A DNA stretch of 51,968 nucleotides from Oscillospiraceae bacterium (GTDB lineage: Bacteria; Bacillota; Clostridia; Oscillospirales; Butyricicoccaceae). This document shows, piece after piece, positions 32,407-39,923 of the stretch. Location: contig SVKN01000006.1 of assembly GCA_015068445.1 (NCBI GenBank), positions 1-51,968 on the forward strand, given 5' to 3'. The notes beneath the pieces are model-generated. The model made no database searches. It had not been told where the DNA came from and saw only the letters and a program-made list of their open reading frames with translations. Position 1 is the first letter of the stretch; each line of letters begins with the position of its first letter. The position numbers and the translations under genes are program-made.

Positions 32407-33843
32407 TCAGACCTTGATCTCGTTCTCACCGGCCGTGACGCCCTCATAGCGTGCCAGCACGGGGGCGACGGTGTTCTGCAGGAAGTCCTCGGTCTGCATG
32501 GCGGCGCAGCCGATGAACAGCTCGGGCTTCATCAGCCCCTGCAGCTCCTCCAGCGTCACGCCGAAATGCTCGTCGGCGGCGATGCGCTGCAGCAGGTCGT
32601 TCTCCTTGCCCTCCATCTTCACGGCGTAGCCCGCGGCCATGGAGTGCTGCCGGATCAGCTCGTGGAGCTCCTGACGGTCGCCGCCGCGCTTGACGGCGTC
32701 CATCATGATGTTCTCGGTGGCCATGAAGGGCAGCTCCTGCATCATGTGGCGCTCGATGACCTTGGGGTACACCACCAGACCGCCCGCCACGTTGGCGTAC
32801 AGGCTCAGCACCGCGTCGGCGGCCAGGAAGCTCTCGGCCACGCTGATGCGCTTGTTGGCGCTGTCGTCCAGCGTGCGCTCGAACCACTGGGCCGAGGCGG
32901 TGATGGCGGCGTTCTGGGAGTTGACGATGATGTAGCGGGACAGCGACGCGATGCGCTCGCTGCGCATGGGATTGCGCTTGTAGGCCATGGCGGAGGAGCC
33001 GATCTGGTTCTTCTCGAAGGGCTCCTCGACCTCCTTGAGGTGGGCCAGCAGGCGGATGTCGTTGGAGAACTTGTGGGCGCTCTGGGCGATGTGGCTCAGC
33101 AGGTCCAGCACGCGGCTGTCCAGCTTGCGGGAGTAGGTCTGGCCGGACACGGGCACGGCCTTTTCGAAGCCCATCTTCTGCGCGATCAGCACGTCGATCT
33201 GACGCACCTTCTCGTAATCGCCGTCGAACAGCTCCAGGAAGCTGGCCTGCGTGCCCGTGGTGCCCTTGGAGCCCAGGGGGAGGATGGAGTCATAGACGAA
33301 CTCCAGCTCGCTCAGGTCGCTGAGCAGGTCGTTGATCCACAGCGTGGCGCGCTTGCCGACGGAGGTGGGCTGGGCGGGCTGGAAATGGGTGAAGGCCAGC
33401 GTGGGCTGGCTCTTGTATGTGTCAGCGAAATCGTTCAGCACCCGCAGCACGGTGACGAGACGGCCCCGGATCAGCTTCAGCGCCTCGCGCATGATCAGGA
33501 TGTCGGTGTTGTCGCCCACATAGCAGGAGGTGGCGCCCAGATGGATGATGGGCATGGCCTTGGGACAGCATTCGCCGTAGGTGTGCACATGGGCCATGAC
33601 GTCGTGGCGCAGCTTCTTTTCGTACTGGGCGGCCTTTTCAAAATCGATGTCGTCGATGTGGGCGCGCATCTCGTCCAGCTGCTCGTCGGTGATGTCGAGC
33701 CCCAGCTGCTGCTCGCTCTCGGCCAGCATGATCCACAGCCGTCTCCAGGTGGAGAACTTGAACTGCGGGGAGAACAGGTACTGCATCTCGTCGCTGGCAT
33801 AGCGGGACGAGAGGGGAGAGGAATACTTCTCGTTGGCGTTCAT
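32407..33843 (-). CDS. purB: Adenylosuccinate lyase
   Basis: 478-residue fumarase/aspartase-superfamily lyase. The signature GSSAMAYKRNPMRSERI, the substrate-binding THFQPAQPTSVGKRA and the catalytic-His region IHLGATSCYVGDN are all present. It releases fumarate from adenylosuccinate and from SAICAR in purine synthesis. Its length and N-terminus (SSPLSSRYASDEM) resemble the eukaryote-like long subgroup found in many clostridia rather than the 430-residue Bacillus form. ATG 33843 follows AGGAGG. Here it is not with other pur genes but in an operon after aroM. Confidence 0.9.
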   Translation of the reverse strand: MNANEKYSSPLSSRYASDEMQYLFSPQFKFSTWRRLWIMLAESEQQLGLDITDEQLDEMRAHIDDIDFEKAAQYEKKLRHDVMAHVHTYGECCPKAMPIIHLGATSCYVGDNTDILIMREALKLIRGRLVTVLRVLNDFADTYKSQPTLAFTHFQPAQPTSVGKRATLWINDLLSDLSELEFVYDSILPLGSKGTTGTQASFLELFDGDYEKVRQIDVLIAQKMGFEKAVPVSGQTYSRKLDSRVLDLLSHIAQSAHKFSNDIRLLAHLKEVEEPFEKNQIGSSAMAYKRNPMRSERIASLSRYIIVNSQNAAITASAQWFERTLDDSANKRISVAESFLAADAVLSLYANVAGGLVVYPKVIERHMMQELPFMATENIMMDAVKRGGDRQELHELIRQHSMAAGYAVKMEGKENDLLQRIAADEHFGVTLEELQGLMKPELFIGCAAMQTEDFLQNTVAPVLARYEGVTAGENEIKV

Positions 33844-33875
33844 GAATGAACCTCCTGATGTTTTATTTCAATCTA

Positions 33876-34553
33876 TTACTTATCACTGATATCGGCCAGT
33901 TCATCGACGATCCGGGCCACCAGCGTCCGGGACAGCACCACGCGCTTGCCCGTGGCGGCCGCCACCTTCGCCTTCATGGCTCTCGTGTAGCCGATGCAGT
34001 CCATGACCACCAGACTGCCCGGCAGCTCCTTCACCTGCGCGATGGCCGCCTCCAGCTCGGCGGGGTCGCCGTAGGGCGAGGCGAAGATCGCCTTGACCGA
34101 CCGGACGTACTTGCCCCACTTGCGCTCCGACTGCTCCAGCTGGAGCTTCGAGGGCGTCAGCACGATCAGCTCGTCCCCGGCGATCAGGGGCACGATGCGG
34201 TTCAGCAGCTCGCTGGGATACACCACGGGGACGCGGTGGCGGAAGGTGAAGGGGAACTCCCCGGTGCAGAAAAAGACGATCATCTCCACGCCCTGACGCT
34301 CCAGCCGGTCCACGCACCCCTGCAGCAGCTCGCCCAGATACTTTTCGGCAAAGGTCACCTGGGTGCCGTCTGTCATGCGCGACACCAGCACATAGTCGCC
34401 GGGCTCGGGCTTGAGCCTGCCGATCTCCTCAAACGTCATCCCGTCCAGGGCGCCGGCCTCGGTCAGCTCTACTTTTCCGTCCCAGATGGGGAAAATATCG
34501 GCGGTCACGTCCACGCGGGGCGCCTGACCGACGGTGATTGCTCCGATTTTCAT
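33876..34553 (-). CDS. AroM-family protein
   Basis: 225 residues matching the AroM family: MKIGAITVGQAPRVDVTADI at the start, GDYVLVSRMTDGTQV in the middle, and VVMDCIGYTRAMKAKVA near the end, where Asp and Cys positions resemble racemases of the Asp/Glu type. E. coli aroM lies beside aroL but its reaction is unknown. ATG 34553 follows AGGAGGG. First gene of the operon with purB and two membrane proteins; clostridial AroM proteins often sit with peptide or amino-acid catabolic genes. Confidence 0.85.
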   Translation of the reverse strand: MKIGAITVGQAPRVDVTADIFPIWDGKVELTEAGALDGMTFEEIGRLKPEPGDYVLVSRMTDGTQVTFAEKYLGELLQGCVDRLERQGVEMIVFFCTGEFPFTFRHRVPVVYPSELLNRIVPLIAGDELIVLTPSKLQLEQSERKWGKYVRSVKAIFASPYGDPAELEAAIAQVKELPGSLVVMDCIGYTRAMKAKVAAATGKRVVLSRTLVARIVDELADISDK

Positions 34554-34584
34554 GGGATCCCTCCTGCTTCACGGCATTTTTTTA

Positions 34585-34614
34585 ATTATACAACATTTAA
34601 CGGCCCTCTGTACA
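34585..34614 (-). promoter_or_regulatory. Promoter of the aroM-purB operon
   Basis: Minus-strand TGTACA (34609-34614), 18-base spacer, TATAAT (34585-34590). Confidence 0.5.
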
Positions 34615-34626
34615 GGGGGAAAGAAG

Positions 34627-34656
34627 AAAAAAGCCGAACTTGGCGTTCGGCTTTTT
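34627..34656. terminator. Bidirectional terminator downstream of the lipoprotein gene
   Basis: AAGCCGAAC / GTTCGGCTT 9-bp stem with a 5-base loop, A run on the left and T run on the right; serves the leftward gene at 34694. Confidence 0.85.
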
Positions 34657-34693
34657 GCAGATTTATTTTTGAGGAAGGAGAAATGCGCCCGCG

Positions 34694-35377
34694 TCACCGG
34701 TCGACAATCACCACGTCCGCGCCGTCACAGCTCAGCGCGGGCTGATTTTCGGTGGACCGGACCCGCACCGCGTCGATGGTCAGCGTGCACCCGGCATAAC
34801 AGCCGGGCTCGTCCATGTTCCAAAAGCGCAGGAAGGCTGTCGTGCCCCGGGTGTCCAGCTCCTTTTCGCCGGGCTCTCTCGCATCGCAGTCACGCTCGGT
34901 CTGAACCTTGCCGTCAGGCGTCGTCAGCGTGAAGGAATCGCCGCCCAAATAGTCGCTCCCGGGCGTCGTGCGCAGGATCAGACAGTGGGGCCAGTCCCCA
35001 TCGTTGGGGTTTTTCCCGGCCTCGACGGTGATCCACTCCGCGCCGTCCAGCAGGATCGTCCCGGTCTCGTCCTCGCCGATGACGCAGGAGACGGGCTCGG
35101 CCAGCGCCTCGCCCACGCGGGTGACCACGGGGCGGACGTAAAGCGTCTTGGTCTTTCCGGGGACCGTGACGGTATAGACGCCCGTGCGGCCCGACTTGCT
35201 CTCTAAGGCGACGGTCTGTTCGTCGGAGAAATCCTTGTCCGTGGCCACCGTCAGCGTAGAGGCCACGCGGGCGGGAGGCGCAAACTCGCCGGTGATCGTC
35301 AGCACGGCCTCTTTTTCGCCGCATCCGGCCAGCAGCACCAGCGCCGCCAGCGCCAAGGGGAGAAGCATGCGTTTCAT
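34694..35377 (-). CDS. Lipoprotein, paralog of the one at 38865
   Basis: 227-residue predicted lipoprotein with lipobox LLAGC (Cys about residue 18). It is colinear with the lipoprotein at 38865-39548: both have a YTVTVPGKxKTLY strand, a DETxxxLLDGAxW-type segment and MDEPGxxAGCTL near the C-terminus. All-beta extracytoplasmic fold likely; function unknown. ATG 35377 follows AAAAGGAGTGG. It has its own extended -10 promoter (35462-35470) and terminator, and sits just beyond the protease cassette. Confidence 0.78.
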   Translation of the reverse strand: MKRMLLPLALAALVLLAGCGEKEAVLTITGEFAPPARVASTLTVATDKDFSDEQTVALESKSGRTGVYTVTVPGKTKTLYVRPVVTRVGEALAEPVSCVIGEDETGTILLDGAEWITVEAGKNPNDGDWPHCLILRTTPGSDYLGGDSFTLTTPDGKVQTERDCDAREPGEKELDTRGTTAFLRFWNMDEPGCYAGCTLTIDAVRVRSTENQPALSCDGADVVIVDR

Positions 35378-35461
35378 AAGACCACTCCTTTTACAGTTGT
35401 GACTGCGCACAGCGCCGGAATGTTCCCGCGGCAGGGGAGCGTTTCCAGTTTTGACAGGTTC

Positions 35462-35470
35462 ATTATACCA
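35462..35470 (-). promoter_or_regulatory. Extended -10 promoter of the lipoprotein gene
   Basis: Minus-strand TGG-TATAAT (TATAAT at 35462-35467); poor -35. The 231-base interval 35378-35608 otherwise holds only this and the hairpin at 35568-35597. Confidence 0.5.
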
Positions 35471-35567
35471 TAAAACGCCGCCACGAGTAGAAAAGCGGTC
35501 TAAAATCTCCATGCTTCACAAATTGATTTAGCAATAATGCAGTTTTTGACATAAAAGCGATAAAGGA

Positions 35568-35597
35568 GCCCGCCGCGCGGGTATTCGCGCGGCGGGC
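35568..35597 (-). terminator. GC-rich hairpin at the end of the protease cassette
   Basis: GCCCGCCGCGC / GCGCGGCGGGC stem, followed on the minus strand by a T-rich but interrupted tract. Related CCGCGCGG hairpins end the other cassettes. Confidence 0.6.
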
Positions 35598-35608
35598 GGA
35601 GTAGGACG

Positions 35609-36136
35609 TTATTTCTTTTTGAAATCAAAAAGGTTGTACAGCTCACTGTTGTCGTCTTGGTTGAACACTTCCATAAACTCTTCGGTCAGTTCGGGGTCTG
35701 CTTTTCCGAGCATCGTCTTGTCCTCCCCGGGGTATCGCAGAAGATATTCAAGATTACCTCCGTCACGAGGATTGAAAAACAATGCCAACGAAGATACCTC
35801 GGCAGGCCCGGAATATGCGTAGATGTGGATCATTGCGCCGCCTAAGATTGGGCCTTCTGTCCATTCGGACACTGGTACGATGTTTTTGGTAAAATCGCGC
35901 AGCTTTTGAAGCGTTTCATCGTCTGAGATTATGATGACGCTCAAAGGAGCTCGCTGTCCGTCTGTCGGGTTTTCTCTTTTGTACCGTTCATGAATGGAAT
36001 AGTTATGAAGATAAAATGTCAAATCCTCTTTGGCGGGGAACAGGACCTTGGGACGATCCAAAACGACCTTCAGGCCAGCCAACAGAGCGATAAAAACGGC
36101 AACGCAGACCACAATGATCAATCGTTTACGGTTCAT
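35609..36136 (-). CDS. Single-pass membrane protein downstream of the C70 protease
   Basis: 175 residues: one N-terminal helix (RLIIVVCVAVFIALLAGL) anchoring an outward domain that contains YLHNYSIHERYKREN and ALFFNPRDGGNLEYLL. Not recognised. The ATG at 36136 is only two bases after the protease stop (TAAAATG) and no separate ribosome-binding site is visible, so its synthesis is coupled to that of the protease. This suggests a dedicated partner (inhibitor, chaperone or immunity-type protein), which is inference. The gene is AT-richer than the chromosome around it. Confidence 0.72.
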   Translation of the reverse strand: MNRKRLIIVVCVAVFIALLAGLKVVLDRPKVLFPAKEDLTFYLHNYSIHERYKRENPTDGQRAPLSVIIISDDETLQKLRDFTKNIVPVSEWTEGPILGGAMIHIYAYSGPAEVSSLALFFNPRDGGNLEYLLRYPGEDKTMLGKADPELTEEFMEVFNQDDNSELYNLFDFKKK

Positions 36137-36137
36137 T

Positions 36138-37181
36138 TTAGTCGATGACAGCAAGGAAATCAGCGATGTCTCCCAGATACGTTCCGTAAGAATCAGTGTA
36201 AACATAGGGACGCGAACCACTGGAAGCAACATTACTAGCCTCATAGGAAGCAGTGGAAGGGTTCATGTAAGAAATTGATCCAGCGTAAGAGGAAGAACTG
36301 GAATAGCTGTAATATCCTCTAATAACGACGGCATGTCCTTCGTTAGAACCATATATAACAGCACCATAAAGAGGATACCCACAATCAATATAGTACTTCA
36401 AAGTGGAAAACGCAATACACGTCGTTCCACCCGCAAGCTCGCCTTGGACTGTAAAGTTGAAAGGACTATTCTCAAACACATTCCAGGCAGTCATAATAGA
36501 GGCTCCTTGGTAGGGGGTAATGCCTCCATAGTTGTATATTTGATTGATTGTTTTTGAAACTCCATAGTATCCACCGATAGATTTTATGCAGGCAGCCCAG
36601 CAACTTAGATCTGTAGGTTGCTGAACTTTGGGTACGCTAAGGTAATGCTGTGTTGCCGTTAAACTGTCAAGAGATGTAGGAACAGAAACATCCAATGAGA
36701 CCGGCCTTTCATCACACAACAGTGCATGCTGAGAAAAAAGGGGCAGGTCTTGATCGATAATGTTTGCCTCAGAAGCTTCATCGAAGAGCAAAGCAAAGGG
36801 GATGTCATGCTGAACTGCCCCATCGACTAATTCAGCAAGATAACAGGAAATAGTCGTCATGGGCAAATTGTCATTGTATGCCACTCTTGCTACTGCGATT
36901 ACATGGCTATCAAATAGAACAGGATAGTATTCAATCGCAGTTATCTCAGACATAGTTTCATCGGCCATTGTGAATGCCGGAATACGTGTTCCAAGGGTTA
37001 ATTGGTCAAAACTGACCTCTTCCAAGCCATATGCCTCGGGCTCATAGGCCATGCCCTGAAGCACCATTTCAATAGATTCTTTGACTGTCGGCATCTCAGC
37101 TGTTTCCAGTGCTTGAGACGGGAAAACAAGTAAAGATACAACAGCTAAAAGCGCCATAGCTTTGCTTAAAGTTTTATGCAT
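36138..37181 (-). CDS. Secreted papain-like cysteine protease (C70/AvrRpt2-like)
   Basis: 347-residue exported protein: signal peptide (AMALLAVVSLLVFPSQA), a propeptide-like region of about 150 residues, and a papain-like domain from about residue 175. The catalytic Cys is Cys194 in QQPTDLSCWAACIKSIGGYY, the His is His283 in SNEGHAVVIRGYYSY, and Asn307 in ISYMNPST is the likely third residue. The order and spacing fit the C70 and C39-like bacterial groups. ATG 37181 follows GGAG. Cargo gene of the cassette controlled by the ECF-type promoter at 37701; AT-rich codon use unlike the chromosome. Confidence 0.82.
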   Translation of the reverse strand: MHKTLSKAMALLAVVSLLVFPSQALETAEMPTVKESIEMVLQGMAYEPEAYGLEEVSFDQLTLGTRIPAFTMADETMSEITAIEYYPVLFDSHVIAVARVAYNDNLPMTTISCYLAELVDGAVQHDIPFALLFDEASEANIIDQDLPLFSQHALLCDERPVSLDVSVPTSLDSLTATQHYLSVPKVQQPTDLSCWAACIKSIGGYYGVSKTINQIYNYGGITPYQGASIMTAWNVFENSPFNFTVQGELAGGTTCIAFSTLKYYIDCGYPLYGAVIYGSNEGHAVVIRGYYSYSSSSSYAGSISYMNPSTASYEASNVASSGSRPYVYTDSYGTYLGDIADFLAVID

Positions 37182-37264
37182 GATTTCAACTCCTAATCCT
37201 AATGCAACTTGTGAATTGAGATTTTGAAACGGCAGTTAAGAACGATGCGAGGGAAAGTTGAACG

Positions 37265-37666
37265 TCAGTTACTTGTTATCGTCGTGTTTTCCGTACCGGA
37301 ACTAAACCATACCTTGACAGATGCCTTGGCACGATAAGTTACCCCGGCTTCTGCGGGAGTGGTTAGCTCCATTTCAAGGTAACTGCTATTGTCCGAATCA
37401 ATGTCAGAGTCGACAGTGACCCAACTGCTTCCGACGCGCTTCTGAATGCTGAGCGTAATCTGGCACTTCGTTACATGATCGTTCCCTTGGACATAAGCGT
37501 CAGCTGTTACTGTACCCCCTTTGACTGAGCACTGGCAATTGGCATTTTCTATATAACTCCAGTTGGGCTTGTCAATCGTGGGCTGCATCGCAAAAACTGT
37601 GGATAGTGATATCAGAAACGCAAAAAGGGATATTGTTGCCAGCAACTTGCGGATGGACTTATTCAT
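37265..37666 (-). CDS. Small secreted beta-rich protein, paralog 1
   Basis: 133-residue exported protein with signal peptide (RKLLATISLFAFLISLSTVFA). The mature part has ANCQCSVKGGTVTADAYVQG, CQITLSIQKRVGSSW and YRAKASVKVWFSSGTE, an alternating pattern expected of a beta sandwich, and three Cys. The C-terminus ends TITSN. Paralogs at 40883 and 45986 share this plan. ATG 37666 lies 8 bases after AGGAGG (GTG at 37675 is part of that site). It is directly preceded by the ECF-type promoter at 37701-37733 and followed by the C70 protease gene. Function unknown. Confidence 0.8.
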   Translation of the reverse strand: MNKSIRKLLATISLFAFLISLSTVFAMQPTIDKPNWSYIENANCQCSVKGGTVTADAYVQGNDHVTKCQITLSIQKRVGSSWVTVDSDIDSDNSSYLEMELTTPAEAGVTYRAKASVKVWFSSGTENTTITSN

Positions 37667-37700
37667 GTGTTTCACCTCCTTCCTTATACTACCTCTTCAC

Positions 37701-37733
37701 TTATAAAACGTTTGAAGGAGCTAAAAATGGACA
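37701..37733 (-). promoter_or_regulatory. ECF-type promoter of the protease cassette
   Basis: Minus-strand TGTCCATTTT (37724-37733), 13 bases, CGTTTTATAA (37701-37710). Same layout as the promoters at 41320, 42609 and 46423, but the intervening and flanking bases have diverged, which makes the shared boxes more convincing. Confidence 0.75.
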
Positions 37734-37770
37734 GGTTATTTTTCACAAAATAATTTTGATACATTTTACA

Positions 37771-38463
37771 CTATTGAAGAACTATATTTTCAGCAATTTT
37801 GCAGACAGTGGCTTCATCAAGATCGTATGACGTAATCAGAAGCAAATAGTTGTCGATTGTCCATTGCAGCGTGACCCGGCTCTTTTTCACGCCCAAAATG
37901 GCAGTCGTACCGTTGATGTCCACTTCGGAAAAAAGAGTGTTCTCCGAATCAATTTGATTCGCCATTGATCCGTTATCTGTGAGCCGATTTATATCAATAT
38001 GAAGTATGGACGGCTCAAAGGTTATATGCTCGTGGTTGGTGTTCTCGCTAATGCGCAATTTGTCTTTCACGGCTATTCCCTCCGGCAGATAACCAAAGGA
38101 GACGGTTTTCATGGGGCACTCGCCGTCATCAATGTCGTCAACCTCAAAATGCTGTTCGGTATAGAGCGGCGTGACCTGCTGATAGATGGTGACGAGGCCG
38201 GAGCGCAGCTGGCGGAAGACCGGCGCGTCCACGGAAAAGACGCTGAGCGTCGTCATGGCGATCAGCGCGGCGGCCACCAGCGCCGCGCGGACCGCGCGGC
38301 TGACGGAGCGCAGGGGGCGGCTGGCCTGACGCATCAGCGGGGCCATGGCCTCGCGGTGCGCGGCGGAGAAATCGTGACGCGGCGCGCTTTCGGGGGCGGG
38401 GAGGGCGGCCAGACGGTCGGCCGCATAGGCGTCCAGCAGGGAGGTCAGCTGTTTGTCAGTCAA
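37771..38463 (-). CDS. Membrane anti-sigma factor (DUF4367-type), second copy
   Basis: 230 residues. The cytoplasmic N-terminus (MTDKQLTSLLDAYAADRLAA) would bind the sigma factor; one transmembrane helix follows (about 63-82, RAALVAAALIAMTTLSVFSV); the outer C-terminal domain has SFGYLPEGI, ILGVKKSRVTLQWTIDNYLL and VCKIAENIVL, the pattern of DUF4367 domains. It is paralogous to the protein at 41389, most similar in the N-terminal and core segments. Its ATG overlaps the end of the region-4 membrane protein gene by 8 bases. Where its partner sigma should be, only a membrane-fused region 4 is encoded. Confidence 0.82.
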   Translation of the reverse strand: MTDKQLTSLLDAYAADRLAALPAPESAPRHDFSAAHREAMAPLMRQASRPLRSVSRAVRAALVAAALIAMTTLSVFSVDAPVFRQLRSGLVTIYQQVTPLYTEQHFEVDDIDDGECPMKTVSFGYLPEGIAVKDKLRISENTNHEHITFEPSILHIDINRLTDNGSMANQIDSENTLFSEVDINGTTAILGVKKSRVTLQWTIDNYLLLITSYDLDEATVCKIAENIVLQ

Positions 38464-38860
38464 GGTCGAACCCCTCCTCTCTCAGCCGTTCGGCCAGCCG
38501 CGCCTTGGCCCGGGTGACGGCCTTGGCCACGGCGGCCGGCTTTTTGTTCTGCATATGCGCGATCTCCTTTACAGTCAGTCCGGTGTGGAAGCGGAGCAGC
38601 AGCAGGTCCCTGTCCTCGGGCGTCAGCGCCTGCACGGCGCACACCAGCGCCAGTGCTGCCGCCGCCCAGGCTGCGGCCGGAGGCGTCTTTTCCCGCAGGA
38701 GCACCAGACACGTCAGCGCCGACGCCAGACACAGCAGCAGCCCCGCCCGCGGCCAGTACCGCAGGCCATCCAGCCGCCAGACCGATGGCGCGTAGGCAAA
38801 GCCCGCCGGCACTGCCGCCAGCGCCAGGATCAGTCCGAGCTTATGATAAATACGCCGCAT
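38456..38860 (-). CDS. Predicted multi-pass membrane protein fused to sigma-70 region 4
   Basis: 134 residues. Residues 1-76 contain about three hydrophobic helices (LGLILALAAVPAGFAYA; RAGLLLCLASALTCLVLL; AAAWAAAALALVCAV). From residue 76 the protein is almost identical to the region-4 helix-turn-helix of the ECF sigma at 42068 (LTPEDRDLLLLRFHTGLTVK; NKKPAAVAKAVTRAKARLAE). Region 2 and the linker are absent. The DNA identity with the intact sigma gene stops abruptly near 38641. The ORF is intact, has GAGGTGATCTC before its ATG, and overlaps the anti-sigma gene as the real sigma does. It may be a recombination chimera, a membrane-held sigma fragment, or a decoy for the anti-sigma. Confidence 0.75.
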   Translation of the reverse strand: MRRIYHKLGLILALAAVPAGFAYAPSVWRLDGLRYWPRAGLLLCLASALTCLVLLREKTPPAAAWAAAALALVCAVQALTPEDRDLLLLRFHTGLTVKEIAHMQNKKPAAVAKAVTRAKARLAERLREEGFDLD

Positions 38861-38864
38861 GAGA

Positions 38865-39548
38865 TCACCTCAGGTCTTTTGTCATGATCAGTTCAACATC
38901 ATCGCTTGTCAGCGCCGGCTGATATGCGTCGGACGCATACCGTCCTTCCGTAACGCGCAGGGTGCAGCCCGCGAAGACGCCGGGCTCGTCCATGGCGGAG
39001 AAGCGGATATAACCGACGGCCTCTTCGACGTCCAGCCTGTCATTGCTCGGCTCCCGCTGAGACAGCTCCCCGGTGAGCTCATAGCCGTTCGGCTTGATCA
39101 GCACGTAGCCTGCGCCGCTGATATACCGGCTGCCGGGGACAGTGCGGACGACGAGGCAACGCCTGCCGCTTTGCGGATCGGTTCCGGGTTCGACGGTCAG
39201 CCAGTCTGCGCCGTCCAGCTGCAGCGCGGCGGTTTCGTCCGGCCCCATCAGCGCCTCGACAGGCTCCGCCAGCGGTTCGTTCACGCGGCTGATGATGGGC
39301 TGCCAGTACAGGGTCTTCACTTTGCCGGGGACTGTGACGGTATAGGTGGCTGTCTGGCCGGATCTGCTCTGCAGCTGTGCCTGCATGGGTTCCTTGAAGT
39401 CCGGGTTGTCGGCGACGGTCAGCGCGCCGACGCTCCGCGGCCCGGTCTCCGGATCGTAGACGGCTGTGATCGTGACCGTCTGCGTCCCGCCGCACCCGAC
39501 AAAAAGCAGCAGCGCCGCCAGCATCGGGATCAAAATTATACGCCGCAT
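38865..39548 (-). CDS. Lipoprotein, paralog of the one at 34694
   Basis: 227 residues with lipobox LFVGC (Cys 19). The mature region is likely all-beta, with YTVTVPGKVKTLYWQPI, DETAALQLDGADWL and MDEPGVFAGCTLRV matching the 34694 paralog. Function unknown. ATG 39548 follows AGAGGTGATTCT. It lies between the hairpin-bearing repeat (39567-39714) and the region-4 membrane protein gene, whose ATG context (GAGGTGATCTCATGCGGCG) is nearly a copy of this gene's own start, hinting at a shared origin of the two 5' ends. Confidence 0.78.
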   Translation of the reverse strand: MRRIILIPMLAALLLFVGCGGTQTVTITAVYDPETGPRSVGALTVADNPDFKEPMQAQLQSRSGQTATYTVTVPGKVKTLYWQPIISRVNEPLAEPVEALMGPDETAALQLDGADWLTVEPGTDPQSGRRCLVVRTVPGSRYISGAGYVLIKPNGYELTGELSQREPSNDRLDVEEAVGYIRFSAMDEPGVFAGCTLRVTEGRYASDAYQPALTSDDVELIMTKDLR

Positions 39549-39558
39549 AGAATCACCT

Positions 39559-39588
39559 CTTATAGCATTGACTGCCGATATATGTAAA
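39559..39588 (-). promoter_or_regulatory. Candidate promoter of the lipoprotein gene
   Basis: Minus-strand TTTACA (39583-39588), 18-base spacer, TGC-TATAAG (-10 at 39559-39564), overlapping the end of repeat R1. Confidence 0.4.
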
Positions 39589-39714
39589 ATGTTCCCTGTC
39601 AGGGAGAGGCAGCATAAAACCGGCCTTTTGCACAGGCTGGTTTGGCAGAATTGAGATGCTTGTAAACAAAAGGGATAAGGGTTGCCGCGCGGAGAGGCCT
39701 CCGCGCGGCGGGAA
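39567..39714. repeat. Intergenic repeat R1 (about 148 bp)
   Basis: Direct copy of 42900-43048 with roughly 90 percent identity. It begins ATTGACTGCCGA and ends with a GC-rich hairpin (GCCGCGCGGA / TCCGCGCGGC, 39684-39709) that could end transcription of the upstream cassette genes. Confidence 0.85.
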
Positions 39715-39724
39715 ACGGACTTGT

Positions 39725-39907
39725 CTATTTCGTCTGCTTTTTGATTGCATCCAAGATCAATACCACAGCCCCGACAAAAAGGACTGCCTGATAAACGATC
39801 ATGAACACAGATACGAAGGGATATCCGTTGAACAAGAGATAAACCATCGTCGGGGGTATCAGAATCAGAATAGAATAAGATATTATATCGCTGACTGTTT
39901 TATTCAT
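39725..39907 (-). CDS. Small two-helix membrane protein
   Basis: 60 residues with two transmembrane helices (ISYSILILIPPTMVYLLF and FMIVYQAVLFVGAVVLIL) and a Lys-rich tail. Not recognised. ATG 39907 is 16 bases after the stop of the 302-residue secreted protein and has only a weak ribosome-binding site (GAAGTG), so it depends on the upstream gene. In the other cassettes this position is also held by membrane proteins. It could be an immunity or export helper, which is inference. Confidence 0.65.
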   Translation of the reverse strand: MNKTVSDIISYSILILIPPTMVYLLFNGYPFVSVFMIVYQAVLFVGAVVLILDAIKKQTK

Positions 39908-39923
39908 ATGCAACACTTCTGCA

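Noticed and set aside
38456..38860. Annotating this as an ordinary intact sigma factor
   Set aside because: Region 2 is missing and replaced by hydrophobic helices, so it cannot act as a complete sigma.
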